Assembly (NCBI GenBank): GCA_964030475.1
Contig: CAXIPT010000026.1
Coordinates: 127,538-191,537 of the forward strand
Source of the DNA: Tethya wilhelma
Taxonomy: Eukaryota > Porifera > Demospongiae > Tethyida > Tethyidae
Direction: 5' to 3'
Length of the DNA: 64,000 bases
Position numbers and translations under genes: made by a program
Part shown: piece by piece, positions 33,970 through 45,815 of the stretch
Layout of the letters: each line of letters begins with the position of its first letter
Position numbering within the stretch: position 1 is the stretch's first letter
The notes under the pieces: model-generated
Told to the model about the DNA's origin: nothing
Database searches by the model: none
Seen by the model: the letters and a program-made list of their open reading frames with translations, nothing else

Positions 33970-36900
33970 TCAGAAAAAAAGTCCAAACATATCGTACAAG
34001 AATTGTTTGTGCTGAGAGGATAGATGATCTTTGATTTCATCAGGCACCTGCAGATCAGCGGGACAGAAGTTGTTCCACTTACGCTGAACGCATTGTGGGC
34101 TTGCATGATAGTATGCATTGCCATACCTTGATTCTGGTAAGTGAGTGACAGGTGATGTGAAAGATCGCCATTCCTCGTGTTGGATACATAGATTGTAAGG
34201 TGGTTCAGCCTGTTTGTCAAATCTGTTACGACAGCCACTGCACACACTTACATTCCCCGTCCTGAAGCACAATCGAAATAGAGAACTTGAGCCTTGAGGT
34301 GGTTGTGATGTGTACAATGGCGAAGGAGTGAAATGGGGTCGATACACATTTATGTCTCCTGTGTTCCAGGCAGATATCTGAGGACTGAAGCTTGAGTATG
34401 GACCTTGGAATGGATAGTGACTGAACTGTGGGCTTGAGTTGTATGGACGATGTTGGTTTTCTTGGGATAGAGTTCCTTGTTGGTTCCAATAAGTACCAAG
34501 TTGGTTTACATCTGCCATTGGTCCAGGCTGGCTTGTAGCGTAGCTTGGTCCAGGCTGGCTTGTAGCGTAGCTTGGTCCAGGCTGGCTTGTAACATGGCTT
34601 GGTTGGCTTCTAGTGACACTTTGTGTAGATTGGAGTCCTGGGTTGTCTTTGCTCAATGGAATTCGCACATTTTCAGGTTCCCTTTTACGTTTCCTGGTGA
34701 CTTGATTGCCTTTCTTACCAATGCCACTAGGAGAGCAAATTGTGACACGTTCGGTACACGTTTTGTCTTTCGGTAAAGGTTGCAGAACTCCTGAAGCGAT
34801 CCATTTAATTGAGCCACTGCCACAGAATGGGAACACAGCTTCATCGCCTTCCAGTTTGGACAGTCCTTGTCACAAGCATACTTGCCTTGTTTGGCGGAAG
34901 GTACAAACTGAACAAGGTGTGGTGGATTCCCGCGGCGACTTTTGACCATTCTGCTGTTGCTATGGTATCCAGGAGCAGCAGAAAAGGCATCTGGATCCCG
35001 AAGTAACTCCTCTGCTTTGTTCCAGATGCCTTGCACAGCACCAAGTGGGATCTTCAAGCCAGAGTGAAACTCTTCGGCACTAACTGAGAGCTGGGAGGGA
35101 CTTGCCACAGGAAGTTCAGGGGACGTGGGTGACTGGGCACTTCCTGTTGAGAGATGGGTTGATGCCACCTTCTTCATGTGCTTTTCCCTTTGATCCCTGG
35201 TCATCTTGAACCACGGACTCTCTTTGATCTCTAAATGACTATAGTCGGCAATAAACTTGTATTTTCCTCGCCCGATCACTGCTCGCTCGATTTCCTTTTC
35301 TTGCTCATCGACTAGCTGCTTCAGGTGGTTAATGAACACATGGAGCTCACTCTTCTTGTAGTCGACTTTTCTCTTGAGTATGGCATTTACCGACTCCGAA
35401 GCATTCGTTGTGAATGGTGAAGGGGGGCTTCCAAGCCCTGCCTCCCTCCGAACTGGCTTAAGCATCCCACTGATGATATTCTCCACCTTGTACTGGGAGA
35501 ACCAGTCAAAGAAACCAGCACGAATTCCATTTCGAATAAGTTCCTTCTCAGATACCAGTTCCTTCAATTCACCCAGCTTTTCGAAGAATTCATCTTCACT
35601 TTCAGCGTCGATGATGCCTTCAGAAAACACACCACTCACCAACTTCCCGAAGATATTCTCAGTGATCTCCATGACATCACTCTCTGGAAAGTTTCGATCT
35701 TGGAGTTCCCTCTTGATATTGCTGCGTATGTGGTTGAAACAGAATAGGTGAGTGGAAAACCTGAACTCGTGGCTAAAGGCTTCAATCAGAGCAACTTCAC
35801 CATCAGTTCCAAACACTCGTATTGCCTCAAGGGACTTGCCTAACCCGATCAGTGAGGAGGCGAAAAACAGAAACGATGGGAAGTTTTTTCGGTAATGTAT
35901 TAGCACAGGGCCGATGAACACTGGATGCTTTCAGTATCGCCTGCTCTCTAGCAGTAGATGCTGATAGGTTATGGGGGTGCACTCGAAGTCACCAAGGCAA
36001 AAAGTCGGATCCACAGTCACTATACTGCAAGGTAACTCGGGGGATGTGGCACAAAACCTTTCCAAATCACATAATTGTGAATCAGTGCAAACCAAAATGG
36101 CTGGATCGGGTGCCATTTTCACATCCCTTACAAAGGGATCCTCTGATTTCGCTTTTTGCATGACAACGAGTAGATCATCACTCGTACCTCCCTTTTCTGT
36201 GAACAACAACTGTCTCTTAGCATTGGACACTTGCATTTCATCACGTGGCAGCTGCCCTGGTGCAACAGCTCCCATTACTCCACCAACACTGTGAGAAACA
36301 GACGAGACAACCTGTTTCGGTCCAGCATGAGCCCCTTCTTTCTTGATCATGTCTCTTGTACTTGCCCAAGTTGGATGAAAAGGCTTATTAGATTTGGAGT
36401 TTCCGTGAGGTCGAACGTATGGTTCAAAGTTGGCAGGGATGTAGTATGTGAGCATACAGAGATTATGGGGATTCCCCTGCTCATCTGTACATGAAAAACA
36501 CACAATTATCACATCTACTACCTATTGACACTACAAATGCAGTGCACATTGTTACCTGTTATGAAAGATATGATGCGACGAAAACTGAAATTTGTAGGGT
36601 GCTTGCTATGCAATCGTCGCAGAGAGAACTTTTCCCACTTCGGTCCATCAGAAGAAAAAACACTCCGCCCTATTTCAACCTTGCCCCGATTGATGCGGGA
36701 GAAGAACTGTTGAGTATGTGAACCACTGTGCGTCCAGACACCAAAATTGTCTTTCTTGACATCATCAGGGTGTTGCAACGAATCTAGATTCACAACGTAA
36801 GTGCTGCTTGAGGTGATATCCAAAGGACGTTGCTTGCATACTCTGTTCTTATCTATCTTGGGGTCAAGTAGGATGCGAATGATCTCTTCAACTGCATACT

Positions 36901-37346
36901 TCTCTGAAGGCACTTCGTATACTGGTTCTGCTCGATTTTCAGAACTGTAGGCAAAGAACACACCATTATCCCATTATCACACAATGTGTCACGGTATATT
37001 CAACACACTAGCACACATGTATATATCTACCTTGTTGAAAGTTGACTAGTGCTGAAGGCATCTTCTGTGCGAGCAGCCTCTTCTCCACTTTCCATATCCC
37101 CACACTCATCTTCAGACTCAAACATATGCCTATAATAGGATGAATTCAGCCTTAGATTAGTACACTAGGGTGTACATGCACTGTAGCCTTTAGTCAGTCA
37201 AAGTGTAAAAAAAAAACAACTTACCTGTAGTAGTCTGCTCTTTTGCTGATCTTCATGGGAGAATCACACTCTGAATCATCATCTATAGATATAGGGTTGT
37301 CTCTAGCTGATCCTGCTTGGCTGGATTGAAAAGGATTGTTATCCAT
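33970..37346 (-). pseudogene. MULE-type transposase with SWIM finger, full-length but broken
   Basis: Exons 37346-37225, 37129-37031, 36944-36556 and 36484-33970 join in phase through introns of 95, 86 and 71 bp (donors GTAAG, GTAGA, GTAAC, GTACATG-side acceptor CAG). All three catalytic motifs are present: VDPTFCLGDF, GTDGEVALIEAF and NASESVNAILKR, followed by the SWIM finger CDKDCPNWKAMKLCSH and a Pro/Gln/Ser-rich tail to the stop at 33970. Two lesions: a TGA at 35931-35933 (GGA in the other copy) and a 10-bp deletion near 34730. Adding ten bases makes the coding length divisible by three (about 1,044 residues), so these are probably the only frame lesions. Start chosen at MDNNPFQSSQ; a CACGTG lies 60 bp upstream. 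Confidence 0.85.
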
Positions 37347-37940
37347 TTCTCTCTCTGTTCATCTTTGTACAGCACACATGGTCCACACATGGTCACAAAA
37401 AAAGCCACGTGATCAATTCAGGGATTTACCCTTGACATTATTGCACAAAAGAAAGTTCAAAGGTCATTCCAGTATTCCATTCCAGTCCAGTCCAGTCCAG
37501 TGTTTACAGACTCCCAGGAAATCTGGCTCTATCCTCTGTAGGAAATTAGTATAGGAAATATAAAATTGCATACATGCAGAAAAATTAATCTTATGACAAG
37601 TGATGTTTCACACATCTATCAGTCATCAATCCTACTGTTGAAAATCCAACTTTTCAACCAGTGTATGGCAGGATAATAAACCAGTAACATGCATAGCTAC
37701 AAACTCAGATCCTACTAAACAAAAAAAGGTAACACGTAAGAGTAACAATGGTACTTCAAAAGAGGTACCTTGCCCAGTCTCTACATACCTATACAAAGAG
37801 TGGTGTCGATCAAAATGATCAACTTAGGAAATACTATCACCTACAATTGAGAAGTCAGAGGAAATTTTACAAATACATTTTGTTTTATGGTTGATCTTCC
37901 AATCACAAATGCGTATATTTTGTACAAGTACTATACTGCC

Positions 37941-40310
37941 CAGTGGCGTGTCTAGGATATAAGATAGGGGGGTGCTAAATCATTTACGCGAGCGAAGCAA
38001 GCAGAAAATTTTTGAGCCACGCCCACTTTTGGTCACGTGAGCTTAATTTTTAATAGTTACTAAAGTTGATGCAGCACATAAACTAAGGTCAAAACGAGAG
38101 TCAAATTTCAAGCCAGTGAGTTAGTCGTCTTGTTGATCATCTAGAATCTCTACCATCTGCATTCTCCTGTGATGGCGCCTAGCAAATTTATCAATAGCTG
38201 CTGGAATATACATAGCGATATTTCGATGGACATAGAGAAGGGACAATCCAGTCAAGGAAGTGGTTGTCATTGCCTATCTTAAAGGGTGTCTTAATGCGCT
38301 TCAGTTCACTAAAGGATCTCCCTGCGGAACAAGAGGTTACTGGCAGTGGGCACAAAAGAGTCAGAAGACTTTTGATGTTGGGAAACATTGAACTGACTTG
38401 ACTCATGGTGAGTGAAGGGCTTGAAGGTAGACTGTTCACTCGATGCTGTTCAAGCTGTTTTTTCAATTTCAGCTGCCAGCCACATAACTCACTTTCGAGG
38501 CACTCAGGTGATGGCAAATCACATTCGTACAACTCAGCAAGTTGCTGGACCTTGTAGCTCAGCTCCTCAGGTGGAAGGGAGACAAGAACAGATGGCACGA
38601 TAGAGAGGCCTAAGAGAGCTGTTTGCTGGTGTTTGCCGAATCTTGAGTTCAACTCAGAATGGAGATGATCAAGCAGAGGGATAGTTATTGTATGGCAATA
38701 AAACTCACTTGGAGAATCAGCTGGTGTGTTGCTGTGATGGGTTTGTCTACCACACCTCCTTGGCAAAGATGGCACAGTACCAACAGACGAGCACATACTC
38801 TCTATGGTGAGAAACCATTTAGCATGGTGTGTGTTGACATTCTCCCTGGCATCTTAAATTGTGGATGCTACTATCTCAATCTCCTTCACAGTACTCACAA
38901 TGTCTCTAGATTCTGCCTGCAGATTGGTCGTCAAGGCTTGGACATATTTGGGACAAGAGTTTGTGATGACAAAATATCTGTTGTTGTTATGGTGAGTTGT
39001 AATGCCCTTGCATCTGTGATTGAATCAGCATTCCAACCCCTTGGACCATCATTGCAAATATTCTCCATGCACTGAACAATAGAGTAGTGGAGATTCTTGA
39101 AGATCTCAATGGCGTCTATCCGTTGGACCCATCTCATTCGGCACATGTCCTTCAACTTGTGGATTTTTGAAGAGGGTTGGCAGTTGGAAATTGCTCTCTC
39201 GAGGGCACTCTGGCACTTGGGGTGAGCAGCAAAGAATTGGTATACTCTCCCAATAATTCCCATCATGTTGCGAACACTGGTCACCTCAAGAGACTTGACA
39301 ACAGTAAGGTTGAGACAGTGACTGGCGCAATGAAGATACATTGCAAGTGGGTATTGTGCTGTGATTAATGCTGCAGTACCATTGATGACACCAGGAATGT
39401 TACCTGCTCCATCATAAGCCTGGCCACGAAGATATAAGAGATCTAATCCATATTCTTCAAGTGTAGTGGTAATCTTCTCAGCAAGGGCTCGGCTAGATGT
39501 ACCAGCATCGCACTCAGTGAAGCCAACTAAATGCTCTCTAACAACCGAAGTGTCACTGTCAACATACCGGAGTACAATACTCAACTGTTCCTTGTTTGAA
39601 ACATCAGTCACTTCATCGGCAATGACAGTGTACCACTTGGCATCTCTTACCTTGTCGATAATGTGTTGTCTCACTTGATGAGAAAGGACCTCGACAATCT
39701 GATTTTGAATGGTGTTGGAGGTGTACGTGGCATTCCGGGCAGCTGTACTAAGGTGGTTTGCAAGGACTGCATCACCTGCATCAATCCTGAAGTTCAGGAG
39801 AGCAAAAAAATTGCCATGGTTGGTAGAGCTGAAGATATCTCTCTCCACATCAGCTGCACTGTCGCGGTAACCACGCAGGGCTATGTTCTGTCTACCACAT
39901 AGCACTATTGTCCATGATTGAAGCAAGCTTTTGACGGTTGACTGCCACTGTCTCTGCCAAAGCACGATCAAGTCTACTCTGGATTGATGACTGCTGATTT
40001 GTCATTGTTTTCTTGAACTCCTCAAGTTGAACCATTGCCAACAAGTGATAATCTTTGGAGGCATATTTGCGGAACTCCTCCAGAGCTTTAGCAAATGTAG
40101 TAAGAGGGCGGCTGACAAGAACACCAGAAGTAGACCCATGATATCTAATTAAAGCAAAAAGTACACCAGTAAGACAATACCCTCCATTCATGCTCTTGCT
40201 ATATACTAGCCAAGGGAAGGTTCGGAGCCATTGTTGCTGAAAGGAACGACCTTTAGTACCTAAGGTTTTTGGAAATGTGTAATCTGGAGGTGGCTGAAAA
40301 TGGTTAGCAA
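37941..40310 (-). mobile_element. hAT2, truncated on the right
   Basis: The left end is CAGTGGCGTGTCTAGG followed by GGGGGGTGCTAAATC, a hAT TIR of a different subfamily from hAT1. No matching right end appears before the HIRAN-like gene promoter at about 40391, so the 5' part of the element seems lost. Two copies of a similar end type (CAGTGGCG) in one window suggest an active lineage at some time. Confidence 0.65.
38191..40304 (-). pseudogene. ZMYM1-like hAT transposase of hAT2, disrupted
   Basis: After an acceptor (CCATTTTCAG) the reading frame begins PPPDYTFPKTLGTKGRSFQ, a TTF-type domain. It continues through ASKDYHLLAMVQLEEFKK, a frameshift near 39897, then GRQNIALRGYRD, the core ADEVTDVSNKEQLSIVLRYV, QAYDGAGNIPGV, YLHCASHCLNL and MCRMRWVQR. 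A second frame change lies near 38930, and the C-terminal dimerisation region is LCPLPVTSCSAGRSFSELKR, ending at 38191. The usual second Cys of the YCLxC motif is replaced (YCLTGVLFA). At least two frameshifts make it inactive. Relative to hAT1 it is only distantly similar, with the same order of motifs. Confidence 0.85.
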
Positions 40311-40390
40311 GTAGGTTGTAGCCAGAGGAGGTTGGACATTACGTAAGAATCACATGACAATGGAATGTAATTATAGTGTACCTCTAGCTC

Positions 40391-40396
40391 CACGTG
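40391..40396. promoter_or_regulatory. E-box CACGTG upstream of HIRAN-like gene 2
   Basis: CACGTG followed by a TG run, 17 bp before the predicted start at 40413. Confidence 0.3.
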
Positions 40397-40412
40397 TGTG
40401 TGTGTTGCAAAC

Positions 40413-41495
40413 ATGGCAGTAGCAGCAGACGGCAAGAAGTTCGAGTGTCTTGAAGCAGTTGCTATCGACTCAGCTCTGACAGAGAAGGTGGCCATCTTGT
40501 CCATGGAAGATCCGTTTAAATATAAACTGCCCTATTTTGACGTATTGACCGTAGAGCTTCGCCAAGTAAAGGTTGAAGGGAGTCTGGCACTGGGTCAACT
40601 GAAAGATTTGACGCATTTATAAATAGTAAAGTCGTAAAGAAGTGTCCAACATTTGTATTCGTAACGACGGCGATTTTGGTGGAGGTAAGTCAGTTTAACG
40701 TAAACTTTGTAGTTTCTCTATAGCAAGCTAATTCAGTATTATCAAAGTAATTTATCATGTGATACCATAAAGAGTATCATCAGTATTAAACCGTTGTAAT
40801 AATACATATAGACTCAAGTGTTTGCCCAACGTGTTAAGATTGATTCACTGCAACTTTCAACTGATGGTATCTATATTATATGGGATTGTGAGCCGTACTC
40901 CAATGAAAATGATGACGATATTGATGAGACTCCGGTGATCATGACAGGGGTACGTCATTATATTGCCAATATGCATATATAGAAATGACTTCTTACTCCG
41001 TACACGATAACATCTTCCATTGCTTGTCATATACATCATTGGTCGTATTATGTATAGGAATCACAGGAAGATGATGGGACTCAGTCTGATTCTGAGTCTG
41101 AAGACATCACGCACACAGTAACATTCAAGGTAATCGGAACAACAAAGAGTGATTCTTATCAATCAACACTGAAGGTAGTGAGTGAGCAGTTGGAAATAGG
41201 AAACCATGTATCTGTTAACCAGTTCCCAGAACCTGATAATCCTTATGACTCAGGTGCCATTGCCTTTAAAGTTTTGATTTCTGGTAAATGGCAAACAATT
41301 GGATATGTGGTAAAGGAAGCCACTGAACATGTACACAGTGCATTGAGTCGTTCCTTCATTTGTGGTGTCAATATTTCTTGGGCCAAGTATTTGCTTACCT
41401 GGAGCCGCACTGGACCTGGTTATTATGCTGGTGTTGATGTTACTGTTAGGGGCCAGTGGCCACCAGCTATTGTAAGGTGTGCCAGTACCAGATAG
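40413..41495 (+). CDS. HIRAN-like domain protein, paralogue of 1629-3324
   Basis: Exons 40413-40684, 40812-40949 and 41058-41495 join through GTAAGT and GTACGT donors. Residue blocks match the gene at 1629-3324: FDVLTVELRQVKV, RFDAFINSK, then DSLQLSTDGIYIIWDCEPYS against SSLTFIDKQVLVIWEWEW. The HIRAN-like part follows: TVTFKVIGTTKSDSYQSTL, GNHVSVNQFPEPDNPYDSGA, QTIGYVVKEA and SWAKYLLTWSRTGPGYYAGV. The first intron is at the equivalent place and phase as intron 2 of the paralogue; the second is absent there. There is one probable frameshift near 40570-40600, between LRQVKVEG and RFDAFINS. This is either a sequencing error or early decay. It lacks the Myb-like N-terminus of the paralogue. Confidence 0.65.
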
Positions 41496-41755
41496 GATCT
41501 GATGGACAATAATCACATGCTTCTGACTTAAGTTTAATCTTGAATTCGAAACTTGCTAAAATTATTGTAATACTTCATGAATCATAAAAAAAACTTGTAA
41601 TAAACTTCCCAAACAATCGATTGTTTTGTTGCTACATTGTAACATTGATCTATATATACATGCTAAGCTTATGATCTCAATTCAAAATCAATCATTATGA
41701 CCTTCTTATGTTACAATCATAATTATTGAGTCAGCTTGAGTTATGCATATGAATG

Positions 41756-41931
41756 TTAATCGATGTGGTAAGGAACACCAGGCGGTGGTGTTAATTCCAG
41801 TGGTACATTATGAAATTGAGGTCTTACTGATATTGAACCTCGTACTGGAAGTGTTGCTCTTCCTAGAACAAATGCCGATGGTTGTTCTCGACGAGGAACC
41901 CTCTTTGTCTTTCTTGGCTTCGGCTTGGCTT
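41756..41931 (-). CDS. C-terminal fragment of an unrecognised basic protein
   Basis: Open from the N at 41932 to the stop at 41756: KPKPRKTKRVPRREQPSAFV..., ending ELTPPPGVPYHID. Truncated by the assembly join. Basic and Pro-rich; no family recognised. Confidence 0.3.
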
Positions 41932-41932
41932 N

Positions 41933-42073
41933 ACCACTGACAAAGGGACACTGATTGACCATGTGTACTATAACAAGCCATGCCAGAACATTGTTGTTGA
42001 AGTGTGTGATACCTATTATAGTGACCACAACACAGTATATTGCTCCATACCACTAACTGTAGCAACTTTGTAG
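41933..42073 (+). pseudogene. tail of an endonuclease/exonuclease/phosphatase-type domain
   Basis: Starts at the N at 41932: TTDKGTLIDHVYYNKP... then VCDTYYSDHNTVYCSIPL, stop at 42071. The GTLIDHVY and SDHNTVYC motifs match the C-terminal part of APE-like endonucleases found in non-LTR retrotransposons and helitron-associated genes. The rest is missing beyond the join. Confidence 0.5.
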
Positions 42074-42498
42074 TTATGTATCAAATGTAAGTAATACTTG
42101 CTATGTATGAAGATGTGCATTAATTTGGAAATGACATTCTTAGATCTTTTGATAGTGATTCTAGTACAAACCTAATCATTTGTACATGTTTGTTTTTCCT
42201 TTACATTGATGAAGCTCAACTACCCTCAAATGAAGTTACTGAGCACGCCTAAAGGTCACACTAAACCAACTTTCCATTTGCTCTAAGCCGCTTTCTGTCT
42301 AATTTAGTTATAGTGTTGATAATTAGCAACCCAAGGACAGCATTGACTCGGCAGTTGTACTGAACACCTGTGTGCAACCATTCAGTTGGTATACACAAGA
42401 ACAGTAGTGTACTCTGATCTCATTTTACAGTCAGACAGTTGTATTGACATTTCTTAACATTTGCAAACTATCAGGAAGATTCAGAACAAAAACATGGG

Positions 42499-42531
<33 letters not shown>

Positions 42532-43796
42532 GAAACTATTCTTGTCCATAGTACATCTTATTGTATACACATTGTTTTCATATTGAATGGCAACCAGCAT
42601 CTTATTTCAGTTAGCAATCATTAATTATGTTATGGTTAAAAAATTAATTTTTGTATGCATGCAAGCTCATCATTATTCTATTGTAGTTCACTGCCCCCAA
42701 TTTGTAGAGTCGTGCCATTTTTTTCTCATTCTAAAATTTCACCACCACTACATCACAAGGTCACTATGTAAAACTATGTATGTCAGGTTTTAATCGTCCA
42801 TCAACAAAAAATCAACTCCAATATTGGTTTGGAAAATGCTAATCTCTCTTAATCATGATGGAATTAAAAACAATATTATTCCAGCTAAAAGGGAACTCTC
42901 CAAAGACTTAGTCTATTTGTCACCAAATTCATAACAACTATATAAGTCCCACCCAATCTATGACTTATTAACTAACAAGAAACCCATCCAAATGAACCAG
43001 CACAAGGATACTTTCTCCTCAGAAAAGAAATTTAACTAAAGAAAAAAAATCGCCACATGGATACTCATACCCTGCAGAACTAAAAGCAACTTCAAAGATT
43101 AATAGTCGCACAGTCCCTTCAACTCACTGGTGAGTGACAATACAACTCCTTTGCCAATTGAAGTTATAGTGTTCATCACTTAAAGTTTTTTGATCTGCAC
43201 AAAATCTACTAAAGTAACCTCTCAATTCAAACGCCAATCTTCAAGGCACATGCATTCATGTACTATCAAATGAATAATTAATTGCTGTCATGGTATGTCT
43301 TCTTGAACTTCCTGAACTGTCAAGTTAATAAAGCAAACAGCAAAACGTTTCCAAGCCACCATGCAGCAACTCGATCTTCTTCACTATAACTTATAGTCAA
43401 CTATACTTCTGTTTTTAATAATTTATTTTTGATCAAAAAATCGTTATATTATGTGGTTGCCATTTATTTAGAATTTCTATTTCAATTATCATAATCTGTC
43501 AACAACAGTAATATTATTCTCAAATTTGCATCATCAGTGCACAGAATGAACAGGGAAAAATAAGGGAAAACAACAAGAATGAAGACAATATTATAATCAT
43601 GAGAACATGTATAGCTATGCATGCTTACATGATCAAAATTAATAATGCCCATGATCATTGACAACTTGTATGACATAATATACGTGGTTGTACTAAGATA
43701 ACAATAGCAAATCAAGTAATGATAATTTCCATTAGGAACAGAATCAGTTACTAAGGAGTAGTACACTTTCAACTGCATGAGACACTGCATGGCAAG
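42074..43796. other. no supported gene; CA microsatellite at 42499-42531
   Basis: AT-rich with stops in all frames. The only clear element is (CA)n of about 33 bp. Confidence 0.5.
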
Positions 43797-44770
43797 TTAC
43801 TGAATCTTGGATTTAGGCAATTTAGGTGGGCAGCGGCGAGTAACCTTCACAACAGCATTATTGCTATTGTATTGCACTGAATGAATGGTATCTCCACCAA
43901 GCAACTTCTCACTTGTTACCGCATCACTACCTTCGGCCTGAGCCATTTCCTTAGCTTGATCTCCATATGCGAACAAAGTCATTGTAACCTTGCCTTCCTC
44001 GATGCTGTCACCACTTACAAATATCTTTACGCTCACTCTCTCTTCGCATCCATTGATACTTAGTACCAAGCCACAATTTTCTCTGGTACACTTTCCTCTG
44101 TTACTGCTCGTGTCAACAAGTTCTACTCGTCCTTTGCATCGTGGACAGCTCTTGTACTTAGCAACGTCGTACACACCAACGATTCGAACATTCTTCAATA
44201 CACGCACGATGTCAACTGTAGCCATACTTGCATCGACCGCATCACTATCACAAGTACCGCTTGCAACTTCAATATCTTCAGCTATTGCAGCCATCACGCT
44301 AACCTGCTTTAAAGTAGTAAGATAAAACGATCCATTGAATTCACAGACAACAAAATCTTGCAGCTTGTAACAGCGATCCCTTTCCAGCTTGTTCATGTTC
44401 TCCTCCCACACGGTTACCTTACATCGTCCACTACTATCTCCAACAATCACATCTTGTTTCTTTAAACCACCTGAAACGACTTGTTCTTGACCAACGTCGA
44501 TTACTTTCACCACAACACTAACTCGATCATAGTTTTTCATTAGTGGAACATTTGAAACTTGAATGACGGCGGCGCTGATTTCATTGGAAGCCACTCCGGT
44601 CCAGTCAATTTTCGCAGGAGTATTCATGATTTTCGTAGTCCTTTTCAACATAATCTCGACACCTTCACCAAATTTAGCATTTTTAACTTCACAGTTCTCA
44701 AACTTTAGAACTCTCTTTTTTTCAGAATAGTTTTTAATTTTCTTCTGTTGATCAGCGGAAAAGCCGACAA
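43797..44770 (-). CDS. RPA1-like OB-fold protein with zinc ribbon, 5' truncated
   Basis: Open without a stop from the N at 44771 to 43797 (324 codons). OB-fold-like segments include SADQQKKIKNYSEKKRVLK.., VSVVVKVIDVGQEQVVSGGL, VGDSSGRCKVTVWEENM and FNGSFYLTTLKQVSV. A four-Cys ribbon (CPRCKGRVE...CTRENCGLV) follows, and then a third OB-like half. The layout resembles the C-terminal half of replication protein A large subunits, including the shortened RPA-like proteins of Helitron-type elements. Which of the two it is cannot be decided because the N-terminus is cut off. The next in-frame Met is MLKRTTKIMN at 44651. A role in single-stranded DNA binding is inferred from family. Confidence 0.65.
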
Positions 44771-44771
44771 N

Positions 44772-44871
44772 CAGTGAATAATGTCCCCCCGTGAATTTTG
44801 TCCCCCCGGACAGTATTCACTAGTGAATTTTGTCCCCCCGGACATTATTCACTAGTGAATAATGTCCCCCC
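44772..44871. repeat. array of GTGAAT..GTCCCCCC repeats
   Basis: The motif TAGTGAAT(T/A)(T/A)TGTCCCCCC with its inverse GGACATTATTCACTA recurs about every 35 bp, making a compact direct and inverted repeat cluster. It looks like nested or tandem element termini. It begins at the N at 44771. Confidence 0.7.
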
Positions 44872-45091
44872 CTTACAAAAGTATACTGTAGAGCTCAGGC
44901 ATAGATAAAACAGTCTCAAGACTCTTTCCAGCATTTTTAGCCAGCAGCCGGTAAAGCGCTGTGCACCATACACTTACCATGGCACTATTAGAACTGTGGC
45001 AATATTAGCCCCTCCCACTCATTGTGCAGCATAGATCAGTATGCACCTACAGTCTCTATTATCTATACTACTACAGTAACTATAGCTAGCT

Positions 45092-45450
45092 ATGGAGCTT
45101 AATTCATGCCAAAATTCAGTGGTCAGTTTAGTTGTCAATTCAGTGGTCAGTTCAGTTGTCAGTTCAGTTTTCAATTCAGTTTTAAGTTCACCGTTTTCAA
45201 TTCAGTGGTCAATTCAGTTGTCAATTCAGTGCATGGTCAATTCAGTTGTCAATTCAGTGGTCAGTTCAGTTGTCAGTTCAGTTTTCAGTGCAGTTTACTA
45301 GTGGTTAGTCAATTCAGTGGTCAGTTCAGTTGTCAGTTCAGTTATAAGTTCAGTTTTCAATTCAGTGGTCAATTCAGTTTTCAATTCAGTTGTCAGTTCA
45401 GTTTTCAATTCAGTGGTCAATTCAGTTTTCAATGCAGTGCATGGTCAGCT
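45092..45450 (+). repeat. 12-bp minisatellite, copy 1
   Basis: Tandem TCAGTTCAGTTG / TCAATTCAGTGG units of 12 bp, preceded by GGAGCTTAATTCATGCC and followed by GCATGGTCAGCTTCATT. All frames are nearly open because the unit contains no stop, so its long ORFs are not taken as genes. Confidence 0.9.
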
Positions 45451-45504
45451 TCATTATAATTGTTAATCTGGATATATTTTCGGATATATTCAATATTTTT
45501 GAGG

Positions 45505-45815
45505 TTTGATTAGCATAGCTAGTGGTGCTACTCTATCGGAGAGGCAAGAGAAAACACTCGAATTTCTGTTTTCTTACATCAGGAATATTGACCATGAAGG
45601 TACAATTATTGCATAATTATGCATGATATTGTACAACCAACCTTTCGATTTTTATACATTGCATGCATTATGATCATTATACATTGATTGTATACAACAT
45701 TGCATGCAGGCCGGAAATCTTTAATTTCTACAATTATTTTGCACTCAGTCTGGTTGTAGTTCAATCCCACCTAGGCCTATGGGATTCAATTGCATGCCCA
45801 AATATTCAAGTCTCA
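45505..45815 (+). repeat. inverted repeat partner of 47665-47970
   Basis: From TTTGATTAGCATAGCTAGTG to GCCCAAATATT this block is the near-identical reverse complement of 47665-47970. Its left junction differs (minisatellite present on the other side), so it is a moved block and not a simple palindrome. Confidence 0.8.

Larger units (their letters stand above)
30687..37662. mobile_element. rearranged MULE transposon region with long inverted ends
   Basis: The outer ends ACTGGTTGAAAAGTTGG (30687) and CCAACTTTTCAACCAGT (37662) form an inverted repeat of about 130 bp. Inside, 30808-31270 pairs inverted with about 33290-33720, and 31272-32736 pairs inverted with about 34480-35940. A second inner terminal block, with GGACTGGACTGGACTGGAAT, occurs at 33708-33790 and inverted at 37440-37515. 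So there are parts of two element copies joined head to head, with the 88-base gap (32737-32824) and an N at 31271 between them. Long TIRs and a MULE transposase support the superfamily. The palindromic order may be biological (a dimer) or an assembly join. Confidence 0.65.

Noticed and set aside
34477..35751. Long plus-strand frames opposite the MULE gene
   Set aside because: Mirror frames of the real minus-strand transposase, also seen opposite the left copy; no splice sites or motifs.
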